The notes below the pieces were generated by a model. It was not told the DNA's origin and did not search any database. It saw only the letters and a list, made by a program, of their open reading frames with translations. Below are positions 1-8,710 of a stretch of DNA of 35,719 nt, in pieces. The DNA is from Breoghania sp. Its GTDB lineage: Bacteria; Pseudomonadota; Alphaproteobacteria; Rhizobiales; Stappiaceae. The number at the start of each line of letters is the position of its first letter. Within the stretch, counting starts at the first letter, position 1. Position numbers and translations under genes: made by a program. The stretch is taken from NCBI RefSeq assembly GCF_030066895.1, contig NZ_JASJAV010000027.1, positions 1-35,719 of the forward strand, written 5' to 3'.

Positions 1-60
1 AGGGCGACCTTTTTCATGTGGGGGATGGCGAGGGGCCGGTGGCGGAACCGAGTCCACCGC

Positions 61-164
61 TGTCATTCCCGTGAAGACGGGAATCCAGTAACCACAGGAT
101 CTGGTTGCTGAGCTGGATCGCACCGCCTCTGGAATGTTGGATCTTCGCCTTCGCGGGGATGACA
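61..164. repeat. Intergenic inverted repeat (CATTCCCG type)
   Basis: The left end reads TGTCATTCCCGTGAAGACGG and the right end reads TTCGCCTTCGCGGGGATGACA-like in inverse orientation, so the roughly 104-base block can fold into one long imperfect hairpin. Elements of this kind, with TCATTCCCGCG...CGCGGGAATGA ends, are widespread intergenic repeats in proteobacteria. It lies just downstream of the broken hutC and may be the remains of its transcript end. Bases 1-60 before it hold nothing I can assign. Confidence 0.7.
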
Positions 165-237
165 ATCGAGAGAACGGAGACTGCGAGCGAAGACCTCGAG
201 CTGGGACGTGGAGGGGTATAGCCCCTTCCACCCAGCC

Positions 238-914
238 TCAGTTGCCCGGCGCAAAGCGGGCGGAGAGGTGGTAAACGTCGCCGCGACAGGTCTGGTGCAC
301 GAAGGTGACGGTCTCACGCCGTTGCGCCATGTGCGGCGCTCCAGACACAGGCAGGCCATGGACCGCGGGATCTCGAGTTCGCGCGCGACCTGCCGGTTCG
401 GCGTGATCGCCGAAATGTTGTGCTCGGCCTTCGGCACGGCGGCGATGTTGATGATACGGATCTCCGACACGAACGGGATCTCGTCGGCGAAATGGCGCGA
501 GGTGACCTCGATGATCGGGAAACCCGTCTCAACCTGAAAGGCCTTGGCGTCGGCCGCGGTGGGGAGGCGCTCTTCGCGCGAGCGGCGCTCGTAGCGGTAC
601 TTCTTGCCCTGGCTCTTGATCTCTTCCGGCAGGTTGGGGATCGCCAGAATGGCGGATTCCATGGCGGGCTGAGCAACGAAGGTGCCCGCACGGCGACGGC
701 GCTCCACCAGACCGGCCTGAACCAACGTCGAAATCGCGCGGTTCACGGTCATGCGGGCGCAGCCGTACTGCTCCATAAGTTCGTGCCCGTAGGGGATGCG
801 GTGACCGGGAGGCCAGTCGCCGGAGAGGATATGCTCCTCCAGGTCGCTGCGGATCCGTTTGTGCAACGCCATGTCGCCCGAAGTGGAAGGTGTCTGGCCG
901 TTTGAATAAGTCAC
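238..914 (-). pseudogene. hutC: Histidine utilisation repressor HutC (GntR family), frameshifted
   Basis: HutC represses hut genes and responds to urocanate. The frame shows an N-terminal winged helix of GntR type (HKRIRSDLEEHILSGDW, then CARMTVNRAISTLVQAGLVE) followed by the UTRA effector domain ending in the family motif CLERRTWRNG. Near 316 the frame shifts: the expected ETVTFVHQTCRGDVYHLSARFAP ending lies in another frame and stops at 238-240. About 18 residues are also missing in frame between INIAAVP and KAEHNISA, where the family has the PPGSWLL region. I chose the GTG at 914 because it overlaps the hutF stop codon as GTGA, a typical coupled start with GGA upstream; ATG at 872 is the alternative. 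It forms a leftward operon with hutF. Both lesions should abolish urocanate sensing. Confidence 0.85.
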
Positions 915-2202
915 TGAAGTATCCGTTTTATAAACTGTTTGTAGTGCGCTTCCGTAGCGTCGCGCAAATGATGGTGACCTTTTTCCACGAGCTTCACTCT
1001 GCGTCGCCAAACACAATTCACCATTGTTCGATTTGCGGGGAAGATCCACGCGTCAAACAATCCATCCTCGCGGTGCGCCGTCAAGCCGGGATGATTCGCA
1101 TCAAGGGAAACCAGATCGACCGGGGCGCCAACCGCGATCCCTGAAACGGGAACGCCGAGCGCCTGTGCGCTGCCGTGATGGGCGTGTTCGAAGAGCGTGC
1201 GTTCGGTCGAGCCGCCTGGCGCCTGAGCCAGCACATTGCGCGCACGTTCGGACAGGTGTTGCGAATATTCGAGCTGGCGCAGCTCGCCGGAAACCGTCAC
1301 CTCGGTATTGGAATCCGTGCCGACCGCGATCCGCCCGCCCGCCTGTAGGCGCGGGCGGGGAAGATGCCGTCGCGCTCGGCGTCGTTCACGTGGGTGGCAT
1401 GGATGAGACACCAGCGCTCATCGACGGGCAGGGCGTGGAGAAACATCTCCACCGGCCGCCGGTTCGACCATTGAAGGCAGGCCTCGACCTCCCGCATCTG
1501 TTCCGCGATGTGGATATGGACGGGGCCGTCTTGCGCCAGCGGAAGGATTTACCGGATCTCTTCGACCGTTGCCGCGCGAAGGTTGTGCGGTGCGATGCCG
1601 ACCCGTCCGTTGGGAAGGGGAACCGTGACCGCACGGGCGCGCTCCATGATGCGGGCATAGCTCTCCACATTGTTGAGAAAGCGCCGCTGGCCCTCCGACG
1701 GTGGCTCGGGGCCGAAATCGCCGTGGGCATAGAAGACGGGAAGCAGGGTGATGGTGATGTCGGATTGTTCGGCCCCCACCGCGATGCGGGCCGAGAGCTC
1801 GCCGATATCGTCGTAGGGCGTGCCGTCGGGGCCGTGATGGAGATAGTGGAATTCGCCGACCCGCGTGAACCCGACCTCCAGCATGTTTGTATAGAGATAG
1901 GCGGCGACGGTTTCCACGTCTTCCGGGGTCATCCGGTCAACGAAACGGTACATCATCGCCCGCCAGGTCCAGAAGCTGTCTGCGCCCGATCCGCGCGTTT
2001 CCGTCAGTCCCGCGATGGCGCGCTGAAAGGCGTGGCTGTGGACATTGGCAAGCCCGGGAATGGCGATCGCATGGCGCTCGGCACCGGCGGGGGCGCCGAC
2101 GTCACTGAGAATGGCTTCGATACGGTCGCCTGAAATATCCACACGCACATTTTTTGCCCAGACACCGGGCAGAAACGCTTGCTCGAACCACAGGCTGTGC
2201 AT
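911..2202 (-). pseudogene. hutF: Formimidoylglutamate deiminase HutF, multiply disrupted
   Basis: HutF hydrolyses N-formimidoyl-L-glutamate to N-formylglutamate and ammonia in the five-step histidine pathway; it is a zinc amidohydrolase. The N-terminal two thirds are clear (metal-site motif GLANVHSHAFQRAIAG; TFWTWRAMMYRF-like stretch; IAPHNLRA). An in-frame TAA at 1549-1551 interrupts the sequence at VEEIR*ILPLAQDGPVHIH, best explained by CAA to TAA. Further on, the family stretch between HATH and DGIFPARA is about 20 residues too short (near 1380), and the frame then shifts near 1345, after which GTDSNTEVTVSGELRQLEY continues to the stop at 911-913. Start ATG 2202 gives MHSLWFEQAFLPGVW. It is divergent from hutI and coupled to hutC. 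At least three independent lesions make it non-functional. Confidence 0.9.
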
Positions 2203-2271
2203 GGAATCCTTCTCTTTCGAAAAAAAAAGCACGCTGGACAACCGGAACGGAAATATGCCTATACGTAGCGC
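2203..2271. promoter_or_regulatory. Divergent hutF/hutI promoter region
   Basis: This 69-base gap separates the starts of hutF (leftward) and hutI (rightward), so both hut promoters must lie here or overlap the genes. It contains a run of A residues near 2220-2228 and a small dyad CTATACGTAG near 2259-2268, which resembles the short TATA-centred palindromes bound by HutC. Assigning that dyad as the HutC operator is an inference; no strong -35/-10 pair stands out. Confidence 0.35.
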
Positions 2272-3129
2272 ATGCAAAACACCAATCCCATTTCCGATCC
2301 GTCTCCAACCGATCAGCCCGTGACCGGTACGTCTCGGCGGAGATGTTTCCGCTCCGCCGAGAGAGCGTGTATGGAAAAACGCCCGCATCGTCTATGCCGG
2401 AGTAGCTTGGGATGCGCCGGATTTCTCTGGCTTTCAGGCGGTCGATTGTGAGGACCGATGGATCACGCCCGGGCTGATCGACTGCCATACCCATCTCGTT
2501 CATGCGGGCAATCGGGCGAAGGAATTCGCCATGCGGCTGGACGGCGCGTCCTACGAGGAGATTACGCGGGCAGGCGGCGGCATTGCCTCCACGGTGCGCG
2601 ACACGCGGGCGGTCGATGAGATCAAGATGCTGAAGGCCGCGCGCCGGATGGCGGATCTGCGTGAGCTCTCGGTTGCAACGAGTTTCCTGGGCGCCCACGC
2701 GGTACCGTTGGAATGTGCCGATAACCGCGAGGCCTATCTGCGGCTGCTGATCGAGGAGATCCTGCCCGAAGTGGCCGAGGCCGGGCTAGCGGATGCGGTC
2801 GATGCCTTTTTTGAGGAGATCGCCTTCTCGCCCGACGAGGTCGCCCCTCTTTTCGAGGCGGCACACGTGCTCGGTCTGCCGGTCAAGCTCCATGCCGATC
2901 AGCGCACCAACGGTCACGGCGGCGACCTTGCCGCCCGCTTCAAGGCGCTTTTGGCCGATCATGTGGAATATGCCGACGAGGCGGCGGTGCGCGCGATTGG
3001 GAAGGCGGGAACGGTGGCGGTTCGGCTGCCCGGCGCCTTCTACTTCCTGCGCGAGACGCAGAAGCCGCCGGTCGATCTCTTCTGCAAGCATGGTGTCGCC
3101 ATGGCGCTGGCGACCGACTGCAATATCGG
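2272..3129 (+). pseudogene. hutI: Imidazolonepropionase HutI, 3' end lost by deletion
   Basis: HutI opens the ring of 4-imidazolone-5-propionate. Recognisable parts are the N-terminal [13 protein letters not shown], the metal motif [32 protein letters not shown] and [11 protein letters not shown]. Three lesions are visible. A GAGAGAG run near 2361 shifts the frame relative to the ATG at 2272. The family segment containing TVEIKSGYGL is missing between STVRDTRA and IKMLKAARR (near 2615), about 35 residues. After ALATDCN (about 3120) the sequence jumps directly into HutG, so the last hundred or so HutI residues are gone. The start at 2272 is tentative because the first residues are in a different frame from the body. 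Confidence 0.85.
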
Positions 3130-3446
3130 CACCAACAGCGGTGTGGCCTGTGCCCCTGAAATTGCCCAGGTGACAGAAAAAAAATTCGCAAATTCATATG
3201 GTTAAACCCATGTCCTGAACGGACGCTTTTGCGGCGGGCTGGACTACGTGCCATTACGGCCATCCTGAGGACAATGTTCACGCGATCGAGCTCGAACTGG
3301 CCCAGTCGACGCACCTGGTGAGCGAAACGACTCCCTTCGAATACGACGCGGAAAAGGCGGCGAGCCTTCGCGCCCATCTGAGAAAAGCCCTTCAGCGCAT
3401 CGAGGCCTTCGCGCTTAAGGCTGCGGAAGCAGGAAAGACGAAATAA
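3123..3446 (+). pseudogene. hutG: N-formylglutamate deformylase HutG, C-terminal remnant fused to hutI
   Basis: From [13 protein letters not shown] onward the translation matches the C-terminal part of HutG, which releases formate from N-formylglutamate; the following NGRFCGGWTTCHYGHPEDN and VHAIELELAQSTHL are HutG motifs. The N-terminal half is absent: the HutI motif ATDCN runs straight into this frame. Inside the remnant there is an in-frame TAA at 3203-3205 and a frameshift near 3229. Conserved basic residues of the family motif GRFKGGWTTRHYGRP are changed (K to C, R to C, R to H). The TAA at 3444-3446 ends the remnant and overlaps the former hutU start. Only about a third of the gene remains. 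Confidence 0.8.
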
Positions 3447-5119
3447 GCAATCCCCGTCACAACACCCGCGAAGTGCGTGCACCGTGCGGAACGGAGCTGA
3501 ATGCGAAATCGTGGGCGACCGAAGCCCCCTTGCGTATGCTGATGAACAACCTCAATCCGGATGTCGCCGAACGTCCCAACGAACTCGTCGTCTACGGCGG
3601 GATCGGCCGTGCCGCGCGCACCTGGAACGACTTCGACAAGATCGTCGAGACGCTGAAGACGCTTGGCGAAGACAAGACCATGCCCGTGCAGTTGAGCAAG
3701 CCGGTCGGCGTCTTCCGCACCCACAAGGACGCGCCGCGCGTTCTCATCGCCAATTCCAATTTGGTGCCGCGCTGGGCCACCTGGGAGCACTTCAACGAGC
3801 TCGATCGCAAGGGCCTGATGATGTACGGTCAGATGACGGCGGGCTCGTGGATCTATATCGGCGCGCAGGGCATCGTGCAGGGCACCTACGAGACCTTCGC
3901 GGAGGCCGGGCGCAGCACTATAACGGCGACCTGAAGAGCCGCTGGATCCTGACCGACGGGCTCGGCGGCATGGGCGGCGCGCCGCCGCTTGCGGCCGTGG
4001 TGGCGGGTGCCTGCTGTCTTGCGGTGGAATGTGATGAGACCCGCGTCGATTTCCGCATACGCACCCGCTACGTCGACGAGAAGATCCACAGCCTTGAAGA
4101 AGCGCTCGCCATGATCGACCGCTGGACCAAGGCGGGCGCGGCCAAATCCGTCGCGCTGATCGGCAATGCGGCGGAAATCTTTCCTGAGCTTCACCGGCGC
4201 GGCGTTAAGCCGGACATTGTCACCGACCAGACCTCTTCGCACGACCCCGTCCACAGTTGTTATCTGCCGCTCGGCTGGTCGATCGCCGAATGGCGCGAGC
4301 GTCAGGAGACCGAGCCCGACGTAGTCAACAAGGAAGCCCGCGCCTCCATCCGCAAGCACGTGGAAGTGATGGTCGCCTTTGCCAAAGACGGCATTCCGAC
4401 CGTCGATTACGGCAACAATATCCGCCAGATCGCCTTCGATGAAGGCTTGAAGGACGCGTTTATCTTCCCCGGTTTCTTGCCCACTTATATCCGTCCGCAG
4501 TTCTGCAAAGGCATTGACCCGTTCGGTTGGGCGGCGCTCTCCGGCGATCCGGAGGATATCTACCGCACCAACGAGAAGGTGAAGGAGCTTCTGCCCAACG
4601 ACACGCACCTTCACAACGGGCTCGACATGGCGCGCGAGCGCATCGCCTTACAGGGACTGCCCTCGCGCATCTGCTGGGTGGGGGTGGGCGACCGGGCACC
4701 GGCTGGGGCTCGCCTTCAACGAACTGGTGGCCAAGGGCGAGGTCAAGGCGCCGATCGTGATCGGCTGCGACCACCTCGATTCCGGCTCCGTCGCATCTCC
4801 CAACCGCGAGATCGAATCCATGCGTGACGGGTCGGACGCGGTGTCGGACTGGCCGCTGCTCAACGCCATGCTGAACGTGACCTCGGGCGCGACCTGGGTA
4901 TCGATCCATCACGGCGGCGGCGTCGGGATGGGCTTTTCCCAGCACGCAGGCATGGTGATCTGTTGCGACGGCAGCGAGGATGCTGCCCGCCGTCTGGAGC
5001 GCGTATTGTGGAACGATCCTGCGACCGGCGTCATGCGCCACGCCGATGCGGGCTACGAGAGCACCATCGAATGCGCCAAGGAGCATCAGCTCCGGCTGCC
5101 GGGCATTCTGGGAAACTGA
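3443..5119 (+). pseudogene. hutU: Urocanate hydratase HutU, start codon lost and frameshifted
   Basis: HutU (urocanase) uses NAD+ as an electrophile to convert urocanate to imidazolonepropionate. Strong family segments include [70 protein letters not shown] and [16 protein letters not shown]. The expected N-terminus [13 protein letters not shown] is preceded by ATA at 3443-3445 where the family has ATG, and this ATA sits exactly in the ATGA-type overlap with hutG (now ATAA). The frame shifts near 3915 (EAGR then [11 protein letters not shown] in another frame) and again near 4700 (ICWVG, then [14 protein letters not shown]). A GTG at 3473 could still initiate but the frameshifts would stop translation. 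Total span equals about 558 codons, the family length. Confidence 0.92.
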
Positions 5120-5120
5120 G

Positions 5121-5707
5121 ATACGACATCTGAAGGCGGCGGATCACCGCCGCATGCCGTGGAAGAACGGCAAGGGGGAGACGGTGGAAATCGCCGTCTT
5201 TCCCCAGGGGCCGGGCTCGATGAGTTCGGCTGGCGACTGTCCATGGCGACGGTGAGCGAACCGGGACCGTTCTCGGCCTTTCCCGGCATCGACCGCGTGC
5301 TCGGCATCGTCGAAGGTGAGGGGCTCAGGCTCTTCATCGAGGGAGAGATCCGGACTGTCACGAGCAAAAGCCCGGCGGTCGCCTTTCCCGGCGACGTGAC
5401 GGTGGCCTCCGACCTTCTCGGCGGTCCGGTCGCCGATTTCAACCTGATGACCCGGCGCGGCCAGTATGTCGGACGGATAGACCGGGTGCGCGGAGACGAG
5501 CGCGCGGGTTTCCATACGCAGAGCCATGTCACGCTTCTGGTGGCCTTGTCGCAATGCGAGGTGTTGGGTGCGGGAAGCAGCGTTTCGCTTGGCCGTCTCA
5601 ATGCAGTCGTGCTCGATGTCGGGGAAGGAGAGGTGATCGCGACCTCGCCTTCAGGGCTCGATCTCTTTGTGGTGGCGGTCTTTGACAAAGGGCAGGCGAC
5701 GCACTGA
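5121..5707 (+). pseudogene. hutD: HutD-family protein, frameshifted
   Basis: HutD is a cupin-fold protein found in hut operons, proposed to bind formylglutamate and limit pathway flux. The sequence opens with HLKAADHRRMPWKNGKGETV, the family N-terminal signature, then EIAVFPQG, DEFGWRLSMATVSEPGPFSAFPG, FNLMTRRG and a C-terminal LNAVVLDVGEGEVI. In the GGGG run at about 5207-5210 one base is missing, so the first and second parts are in different frames. No ATG precedes the first part: the in-frame codon in the expected place (5121-5123, next to the hutU stop) is ATA, which again looks like a lost ATG. Last gene of the rightward hut operon. Confidence 0.85.
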
Positions 5708-5774
5708 GCGCCGCCTCGTCCACAGCATTGTCGTAAAGCGATTGACCGGCTTCCCTACGGTGAATACGCTTGGG

Positions 5775-5951
5775 GGCAGGTGCGGTCCCACATTGATGGC
5801 GGATGAAAAGGGGACGCGGTGCGATCGCTTGCGATCAAGTCCGCTGCTGCCCCCGCAACTGTAACCGGCGAGCTTCCTTCCATTCAGCCACTGACCGCAA
5901 GGGTCGGGAAGGCGGGAGGTGAGCGGCGACCCGGAAGTTAGGAGACCTGTC
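5775..5951 (+). ncRNA. Cobalamin (AdoCbl) riboswitch
   Basis: The element contains the core B12-box signature in order: GATGAAAAGGGGACGCGGTG near 5802, TGCCCCCGCAACTGTAA near 5847-5865, GCCACTG near 5887, GGGAAGGC near 5906 and GACCCGGAAGTTAGGAGACC near 5929-5947. The outer helix is formed by GGCAGGT (about 5775-5781) with ACCTGTC (5945-5951). Riboswitches of this class lower expression of cobalamin uptake or synthesis genes when adenosylcobalamin is abundant. It precedes the TonB-dependent receptor btuB. All conserved core blocks look intact although the gene it controls is destroyed. Confidence 0.95.
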
Positions 5952-6162
5952 GTTTCCGGTCACCCTTGCCCGAATACGGGGTGTGTTCAGGTACGGTCGT
6001 CCGTAGCGGTGACATCCGAAAAATGTCGCCGCGTGTGGATCGACCGGGGTGTCCTTTGCTCCAGAGAATGCGCATTTCTTCCCCAAATCGAGATCTCCAG
6101 CGGTTCAACGAAACCAACCGGGACGTTCGGCAATCGTCCCGATATCGGCTTGGGGGGCAGGT
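5952..6162 (+). promoter_or_regulatory. btuB leader with two hairpins (riboswitch expression platform)
   Basis: Between the B12 aptamer and the btuB start there are two inverted repeats: GCGGTGACAT/ATGTCGCCGC (6006-6015 with 6023-6032, one G-T pair) and GGGACG/CGTCCC (6120-6125 with 6135-6140). The second is about 20 bases before the start codon and next to the G-rich ribosome binding site GGGGGGCAGG, so control at the level of translation is plausible. No T-run follows either hairpin, so they are not obvious intrinsic terminators. Confidence 0.5.
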
Positions 6163-6570
6163 ATGTACAAACTCACTGCAATCGCAGGGGCTTTCGCTCT
6201 TGCGAGCACGTCTCTCGCAAACGCGGAGGACTACATCGAGGATGAGCCCGTCCAACTCGACACCATCCTCGTCACCGCAGGGCTGACGCCGATCGAAAAG
6301 GACAAGTCCGGCCACGCCTATACGGTCATAACCGGCAAGGAACTCGAAGAACACGACGTGCGCTACGTGGCCGATGCGTTGCGCATGGTGCCGGGCTTCG
6401 CGGTCTCGCGCACCGGTTCCTACGGCGGCCCGACCCAGATTCGCGTGCGCCGCACTGAGGCCAATCATCTGCTCGTCATGATCGACGAGGTCGAAGCCGG
6501 CGAGCTGTCGACCGGCGAGTACGATTTCAGCAACCTGATCGTCGACAACATCGATCGTATTGAGGTGCGC
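6163..6570 (+). pseudogene. btuB: TonB-dependent cobalamin receptor BtuB, plug domain only
   Basis: The start ATG follows GGGGGGCAGGT. Residues 1-22 are a signal peptide (MYKLTAIAGAFALASTSLANA), followed by a TonB-box-like LDTILVTAG and a plug domain with ADALRMVPGFAVSRTGSYGG, TEANHLLVMIDEVEAG and DFSNLIVDNIDRIEV. At this point receptors continue LRGPQSALYG and then a 22-strand barrel; here the similarity stops at 6570 and the sequence runs into another gene's end. About 136 of roughly 600-700 residues remain. The family RGTEANH is RRTEANH here, a G to R change. The upstream B12 riboswitch supports cobalamin as substrate. It cannot form an outer-membrane pore. Confidence 0.88.
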
Positions 6571-6677
6571 ACTATGAGGATGTGCGGGCGGGCCGCCTAC
6601 CACCAAAGGCGAAGGCGCTGGCGCTGGCTGTGGTCGAGGATCTGGTGCAGGGTTACATCTTTGCCAGCAAGGACTGA
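6571..6677 (+). pseudogene. 3' end of an unidentified gene fused to btuB
   Basis: Directly after the btuB break, a different reading frame (codons beginning TAT at 6573) reads YEDVRAGRLPPKAKALALAV and then VEDLVQGYIFASKD before TGA at 6675-6677. It looks like a genuine C-terminus: it ends one base before the lacI start (TGA GTG), as expected for an upstream gene of the same operon. Because it precedes a LacI-type regulator, it may have belonged to a sugar catabolic or transport gene. I do not recognise the family. Confidence 0.5.
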
Positions 6678-7721
6678 GTGACGTTGGGACGGTTGAACGG
6701 TGACGACGCGACTGCCGAGCGAGACGAAACCCTCGCCGAAATCCGGACGATGGAGGAATTCGCTGCCTTTGTCGGCCTGTCCCGACCAACCGTTTCAAAA
6801 TTCTTCAACGATCCGGACACCGTGCGCGCCAAAACGCGCGCACGGATCGAGGCGGCGGTGGAGCAGTCCGGCTTCCGGCCGAACCTGCTCGCCTCGAACC
6901 TCAAGCGAAGCCGCACCCGCGTGCTGGGTGTCATCATTCCCAACAGACCGATCCCTTCTACATGGAGCTGACCCGCTGCATCGAGGCGATCGCCGAGGAT
7001 GCCGAGTATTTCTCCTTTGTCCTGTCCTCCAACGGACAACTGGACATCGAAACCGAGGCGATCGGACGGCTTCAGTCGCTGAACGCGGCCGGCGCCATCA
7101 TCGTGCCGATGGGCACGAAAGAGACGAATGCCGAACTGGTGCGGCTCGAGGCCCGTATCCCGCTCGTTTACGTCGATAGTCGTCCCGATCAAGATGCTCC
7201 CTTCGTGGGGACGGACAATGCCCAGAGCTTCAACCTGATCGTCGACTATCTGTGCCGTTCCGGCGAGCCTCCGATCTTTCTCGGAATGCCGGAGATCAAC
7301 CGCAACGCCGGTGCGCGCCGCCGTGCCTACGCCGCCGGGATGCAGGCGGTGGGCGCCGATCCAGTCTTCCTCTAGATGCCCGAGGAGAAGACTTGGGATT
7401 TCGAAAAGGTCGGCCATGCGGTGATGGCGGACACGATCGCAGCCGGCAAGACACCACGCACAGTGCTGTGCGCCAATGACCGAATAGCCTTCGGGGCGCT
7501 TCTGGCGGCATGCGAGGCGGGCTTGCGCGTCGGCCACGTGTGGAGGGATCGGGATATCCGCATCGCGGGCCATGACGACCATCCGCGCGCGCTACACCTG
7601 CCCGCCGCTGACCACCGTCGCCCAGAACTACGAGGGCATCGCGCGTTTTGATGAAACCGGCGACGAGGAACCGTTGCGACGGCTCCTACGCGGCGATTTG
7701 ATCCTGCGCGCCTCAGCGTGA
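6678..7721 (+). pseudogene. LacI-family transcriptional regulator, disrupted
   Basis: A LacI/PurR-type helix-turn-helix is clear (TMEEFAAFVGLSRPTVSKFF, then ASNLKRSRTRVLGVIIPN hinge and core). The GTG at 6678 directly follows the upstream stop. The frame shifts near 6943 (expected TDPFYMELTRCIE), an in-frame TAG lies at 7373-7375 (VFL*MPEEKTWDF, compatible with CAG to TAG), and an extra C near 7577 shifts the frame again (expected DDIRARYTCPPLTTVAQNYEG). The ligand-binding core is otherwise recognisable (LCANDRIAFGALLAA; GHDD), and the C-terminus LILRASA ends at 7719-7721. The region between IARF and DETGDEEPL is short, so a small deletion is likely. Sugar ligand unknown; its target genes are not present. 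Confidence 0.85.
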
Positions 7722-7750
7722 TCCGGGGCCTCGAGGCTGTCGGGTGGCCG

Positions 7751-7872
7751 ATCATTCGAGACGGCGCTGCGCGCCTCCTCAGGATGACGTTATCGTGTGG
7801 TTATGACGATGAAATCATCAACACACACAACGTCATCCTGAGGAACCCGCGACAGCGGGCGTCTCGAAGGAT
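7751..7872. repeat. Palindromic intergenic repeat (TCGAGACG...TCCTCAGGATGA type)
   Basis: The left arm contains ATTCGAGACGGCGCTGCGCG and CCTCCTCAGGATGACGTT, and the right arm contains AACGTCATCCTGAGGA and GCGTCTCGAAGGAT, so the 120-base unit folds into a large hairpin with the tip near 7800-7825. Repeats with a CTTCGAGACGC stem and CCTCAGGATGA core are very common between genes of Hyphomicrobiales. It sits between the convergent ends of lacI and tonB and may act as a bidirectional transcript end. Confidence 0.75.
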
Positions 7873-7908
7873 GGGCCACGCATTCGACCCCCACACCTAA
7901 AGCCCGAA

Positions 7909-8274
7909 CTAATATTTCACCCGAAGATTGAGTTCCAGCGGCCTGGTGCCGAGGATCGCCGGGCGGAGAACGGTGCCGCTTGCGGCCTCCACCGCATGAA
8001 GCGCGTCCCGGTCCAGCGCCGCAGTGCCCGAACTCTGCAGCAGGCGGACATTGCTGAACCCGCCGGTGCCGTCAATCGTCAGGCCAAAGTGTGCATTGCC
8101 GATGGCGGAGTCACCGACGGCGGTCATGCGCCGGGCGTGGATGGCGTCGGAGACGGCTTCGAGATAAGCCGCGAGCGCCTTGCGCCGACGGTTTGCCCGA
8201 GCCTCGCGGCTTTCCTGCGGCGGGCCTGCCTCTTCAAGCGTCAGCGGCGCGGCGATGCGTTCGCTGTCCGTCAT
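7909..8274 (-). CDS. tonB: TonB-type C-terminal domain protein without visible membrane anchor
   Basis: The 121-residue product carries a TonB C-terminal fold: an amphipathic helix (RKALAAYLEAVSDAIHARR), GNAHFGLTIDGTGGFSNVRL, SSGTAALDRDALHAVEAA and the terminal strand PLELNLRVKY. TonB links the ExbB-ExbD proton channel to outer-membrane receptors. The start ATG overlaps the exbD stop as ATGA, so 8274 is a natural coupled start. TonB proteins normally begin with a transmembrane helix and a Pro-rich spacer; neither is present, and the first 25 residues are charged. Either an in-frame deletion removed the anchor or this is an unusual partner. The frame itself is open. Its partners exbD and exbB are broken. 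Confidence 0.72.
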   Translation of the reverse strand: MTDSERIAAPLTLEEAGPPQESREARANRRRKALAAYLEAVSDAIHARRMTAVGDSAIGNAHFGLTIDGTGGFSNVRLLQSSGTAALDRDALHAVEAASGTVLRPAILGTRPLELNLRVKY

Positions 8275-8710
8275 GGCTGTGGATCCGGCAGCGTGGTCGC
8301 GGCATGGGCGGGGCGGGTTGCGATGACGAGGTGATCGCCGCTATTGTCGCGGATCGTGCCGATGGCGGTAAGGAACATGCTGACTGAAGCTTGTCCATCC
8401 GCCTTGAGGACGATCTGCATGCCGCCCGGCGTCTCCTTCGCGGCGCACACCTTGAAGCCGAGTTCGCGCAAGTCGACTGTTTCGTTGTCCACAAGGACCT
8501 GTCCGTCGGCATGTCGGCATTAAGAACGACTTCCAGCGAGCGGCCGGCGAAGGTGCACGACTGTTCGGATTTCGGCAGGTTTATCTCCACACCGTGCGTG
8601 GTGAAGGCGGCGGCAATGACGAAGAAGATCAGCAGGATGAAGACGACGTCGAGGATCGGCGTGACGTCGGGAAGACCGGCCTGCCGAACCGTGCGTTTCA
8701 GTTCGATCAT
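8271..8710 (-). pseudogene. exbD: ExbD, frameshifted by an 8-bp insertion
   Basis: ExbD is the single-helix proton-channel subunit that powers TonB. The start (MIELKRTVRQAGLPDVTPIL) and transmembrane segment DVVFILLIFFVIAAAFTTHG are typical, including the functional Asp before the helix. After LEVVLNAD the frame is broken by an 8-base near-tandem duplication (GCCGACAT then GCCGACGG, near 8513); removing it restores ADGQVLVDNETVDLRELGFKV and an open frame to the stop at 8271-8273. The repaired length is 143 residues, normal for ExbD. ATGA overlaps with exbB upstream and tonB downstream indicate translational coupling. Confidence 0.88.

Noticed and set aside
1024..2133. A 369-residue plus-strand frame in the hutF region
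   Set aside because: Antisense to hutF, whose motifs are clear on the minus strand.
3123..3205. The hutI-hutG fusion as a bifunctional enzyme
   Set aside because: Both partners lack essential parts, and the fusion frame ends at TAA 3203-3205 before the HutG C-terminus.
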